This document shows, piece by piece, positions 61,897 to 64,000 of a stretch of 64,000 nt of DNA (the first letter of the stretch is position 1; the number at the start of each line of letters is the position of its first letter). This DNA is from Amycolatopsis rubida (GTDB taxonomy: Bacteria > Actinomycetota > Actinomycetes > Mycobacteriales > Pseudonocardiaceae), in the NCBI RefSeq assembly GCF_900115345.1, contig NZ_FOWC01000005.1, forward strand, positions 310,001 through 374,000. Reading direction: 5' to 3'. Made by a program: the position numbers and the translations under genes. The notes below the pieces were generated by a model that was not told the DNA's origin, searched no databases, and saw only the letters and a program-made list of their open reading frames with translations.

Positions 61897-62571
61897 GTGT
61901 CCGGGAGAACCAAGCTGATCGCCGCCCTGGTCGTGCTGGCTCTTCTCGCCGCCGCCGCGCTGTGGCTGCCGATCCCGGGACCGGCGCAGCTGCGCACCTG
62001 GGCCGCGGCGACCGGATCGATGACTCCGCTGGTACTCCTCGTGGCTTACTCGCTGCTCACCGTCGCGCCGATCCCGCGCACAGTGTTCAATCTGGCCGCC
62101 GGTCTGCTCGTCGGCAGCGTCGCGGGGGTGGTCATCGCCTTGGCGGCCACCACGATCGCCGCCGGGCTGGCGTACGGGCTGGCCCGGCTGCTCGGCCGGG
62201 ACCTGATCCTGCGGCACCTGCACCGCGCGCCGGTGCGGGCGGTCAACGACCGGCTCTCCGACGGCGGCGTGCTCGCCATCACGTCGCTGCGGTTGATCCC
62301 GGTCGTCCCGTTTTCGGCGATGAACTACCTGTGCGGCGTTTCGTCCGTGAAGCTCGTTCCCTACCTTGCCGGAACGGCGCTCGGGAGCGTCCCCGGAACC
62401 GTCGCGGTGGTCGTTTTCGCGGACGCGCTGACCGGCGACACGCCGCCCGCTTTGCTGGCTTGCTACGCGGTCTTCGCCGCGCTCGGCGCGGCAGGATTGG
62501 TGCGAGTGCTGCGGAAGCGCGTCCCCGCCGCCGAACCGGAGGCGCCTGTGCCGTCGGCACCGGCTGGCTGA
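61897..62571 (+). CDS. VTT/TVP38-TMEM64 family membrane protein (DedA-like)
   Basis: A 224-residue membrane protein with about five helices and the VTT signature: YSLLTVAPIPRTVFNLAAGLLVGSVAGVV, then SLRLIPVVPFSAMNYLCGVSSV and GTALGSVPGTVAVVVFADAL. The re-entrant loops with Gly-Arg and P-x-V elements resemble the DedA superfamily, whose members can act as lipid or undecaprenyl-phosphate flippases. GTG61897 is preferred over a GTG six codons upstream. It is divergent from the PolDom gene with 37 bp between and ends 99 bp before the kinase. Confidence 0.85.
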   Translation: MSGRTKLIAALVVLALLAAAALWLPIPGPAQLRTWAAATGSMTPLVLLVAYSLLTVAPIPRTVFNLAAGLLVGSVAGVVIALAATTIAAGLAYGLARLLGRDLILRHLHRAPVRAVNDRLSDGGVLAITSLRLIPVVPFSAMNYLCGVSSVKLVPYLAGTALGSVPGTVAVVVFADALTGDTPPALLACYAVFAALGAAGLVRVLRKRVPAAEPEAPVPSAPAG

Positions 62572-62670
62572 CGGCGGGCAGGTACTTCCGACCGCTACAC
62601 TCGTTCGGGTGCGCGAGGGGTATCCGCGCTGCGCACGACCACGATCACGGGACTTTCGTCAGGAGCGGGC

Positions 62671-64000
62671 GTCATCGACACCGGGCAGCTGATCGCGGGG
62701 CACTACCGCCTCGTCGAGCACATTGGTAGCGGTGCCATGGGCGTGGTGTGGCGCGCCGTGGACGTGCGCCTGGAGCGGTCGGTGGCGATCAAGCAGATCC
62801 TGCCGCAGCCGGGCGTCTCCGAGGCCGAACGCGACAACATGCGCCAGCGCGCCATGCGCGAGGCGAAGAACGCCGCCCGCTTCCAGCACCCCAACGCGAT
62901 CGTCGTGTTCGACGTCGCCGAGCACGGCGGCGACCCGTGCCTGGTGATGGAGTACCTCAACGGCCCGAGCCTGTCCGCGGTGCTGTCCGAACAGGGCACG
63001 CTGCCGGTCGGCCAGGTCGCGCGGATCGGCGAGCAGGTCGCCGCGGCGCTCGTGGCCGCGCACCGCGCCGGGATCGTGCACCGGGACGTCAAGCCCGGCA
63101 ACATCCTCATCGACGAAACCGGCACCGCGAAGATCACCGATTTCGGCATCTCCCGCGCGGCCGGCGACATGACGCTCACCCAGACCGGCCTCATCGGCGG
63201 CACCCCGGCGTACCTCGCCCCCGAACTGGCCCGCGGCGCCGACCCGGTGCCCAGCTCGGACGTCTTCGCCCTCGGCGCGACGCTGTACCAGGCGATCGAG
63301 GGGCAGACGCCGTACGGCAACACCACGAACCAGCTCGCCCTGCTCTACGCGGCGGCGAACGGCCAGGTCAACCCGCCGACGCAGGCCGGTCCGGCGACCG
63401 CGCTGCTGATGAGCCTGCTGCGCAGCGAAGCTTCCGAGCGGCCGAGCATGGCCGAGGCACGGGAGCGGCTGGCTCAGCTGGCGACTGGCGAACCGGCTGC
63501 GGCGCAGCAGTTGCTGTCGGGGAATCGCGGTCCGGGGAGCAACGGGTCCCGTCCGCCGTGGGCGCGTACGGCTGCTCCGGCGGCGGCTGCTCCGAAGGCT
63601 CCGTCGAACCCGCCTCGGACGCCGACTGCGGCGTTCATGCCGATGGGCGCGCCTTCGCGTCCCGCTCCCCCGTCGAACACTCCGCCGCGTCCGCAGCCCG
63701 CTGTGCGGCCGACGCCTACTGCTGCCGCGCCGAACTACTCCGGCGCCGGGTCGGGGGGCCGGGTTTCGCCTGCTGCGGCGCGGAAGAAGAAGACGGCGTT
63801 CCTCGCCGGCGGGGCCGCGGCGGTGGTCGCGGTGGCGCTGGTGGTGTTCCTGGTGTTGAGCAACAGCCAGGACAAGGGCGGGTCTTCGTCGAACGCGCAG
63901 CCGCCGGCACCGAACTCCTCCGCTCCGGCGACGCCGTCGAGCGCGCCGAGTTCTTCGGCGCCGCCGGTCAAGTCCAGCGGCAACGTGCAGTGGGGGCCAG
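62671..64000 (+). CDS. transmembrane Ser/Thr protein kinase, runs off the window
   Basis: At least 443 residues of a PknB-type kinase. Gly loop IGSGAMGVVW, catalytic Lys41, HRDVKPGN at 137-144, DFG at 157-159 and the activation loop GTPAYLAPELA are all intact. A Pro/Ala linker follows, then a membrane helix at about 375-398 and a Ser/Pro-rich start of an external domain cut by the window edge. No ATG, GTG or TTG lies between the in-frame stop at 62569 and the Gly loop. AGGAG at 62661-62665 points to GTC62671 or ATC62674 as the start, which would be unusual; the start is therefore uncertain. Confidence 0.88.

Noticed and set aside
1-64000. tRNA, rRNA, insertion sequence or prophage genes
   Set aside because: Looked for tRNA-like GTTC-loop and acceptor patterns, transposase motifs with terminal repeats, and phage structural genes; none could be supported by reading alone.

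Overview
The window is a GC-rich chromosomal segment of an actinomycete, most likely a Pseudonocardiaceae member of the Amycolatopsis type. The signs are very high third-position GC, many GTG starts, ATGA/GTGA translational coupling, a DasR-type operator, an actinobacterial IdeR/DmdR iron box, SOS boxes of the TCGAAC-N4-GTTCGA kind, and F420-, mycothiol- and Asp23-type families. The order aroE-mltG-ruvX-alaS, then rarA, aspS and an Rv2578c-like radical SAM gene follows the mycobacterial order Rv2552c to Rv2578c. The genus is inferred, not proven. No rRNA, tRNA, CRISPR array, prophage or insertion sequence was recognised.

Layout. 1-4.4 kb: end of a PPOX-like gene, a small membrane protein, a Rieske lipoprotein, and an N-acetylglucosamine PTS (crr and nagF on the minus strand; dasR, nagE and ptsH on the plus strand) around one DasR operator. 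4.5-8.4 kb: two serine hydrolases, a 2-hydroxyacid dehydrogenase, a GrpB protein. 8.4-15.4 kb: a minus-strand housekeeping run ruvX-mltG-aroE behind alaS and two small membrane proteins. 15.6-25.9 kb: an uncharacterised protein, a beta-hydroxyacid dehydrogenase, a broken acireductone-dioxygenase-like gene, rarA, a phosphoesterase, a GDSL hydrolase, a small-molecule kinase-like protein, a DUF389 protein and aspS. 25.9-26.9 kb: a gene-poor minisatellite region. 26.9-30.4 kb: an SOS-type promoter driving a radical SAM gene split by an intein, and sthA. 30.4-36.3 kb: a four-gene, tightly coupled, iron-box-controlled operon (PLP decarboxylase, N-monooxygenase, IucA/IucC synthetase, glutamine-synthetase-like ligase) that looks like an unusual NRPS-independent siderophore pathway. 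36.4-46.2 kb: a decayed luciferase-like oxidoreductase, an S9 peptidase, PPK2, rocD, two hypotheticals, a decayed serine hydrolase, a PAP2 phosphatase and zapE. 46.4-46.9 kb: a 59-bp tandem repeat. 47.2-49.6 kb: an Asp23/AmaP envelope module. 49.6-53.6 kb: ligC, a TAP-like lipoprotein lacking its nucleophile, an orphan perfect SOS box, a TetR regulator with its operator. 53.6-58.4 kb: thioredoxin and proline catabolism (pruA-pruB, divergent PucR regulator). 58.4-64 kb: a DinB/MDMPI-fold protein, a luciferase-like monooxygenase, a stand-alone NHEJ polymerase, a VTT membrane protein and a Ser/Thr kinase cut by the window edge.

Themes. Carbon and nitrogen scavenging (GlcNAc PTS, proline, ornithine), iron acquisition, DNA damage and repair (rarA, ligC, LigD-type polymerase, SOS-box genes) and envelope maintenance dominate. 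A dispersed modular intergenic repeat occurs three times (17.4, 21.6 and 60.1 kb). Several genes are visibly decaying (18.0, 36.7 and 44.0 kb, and possibly 52.4 kb). The most promising lead for an undescribed system is the siderophore-type operon at 30.4-36.3 kb.
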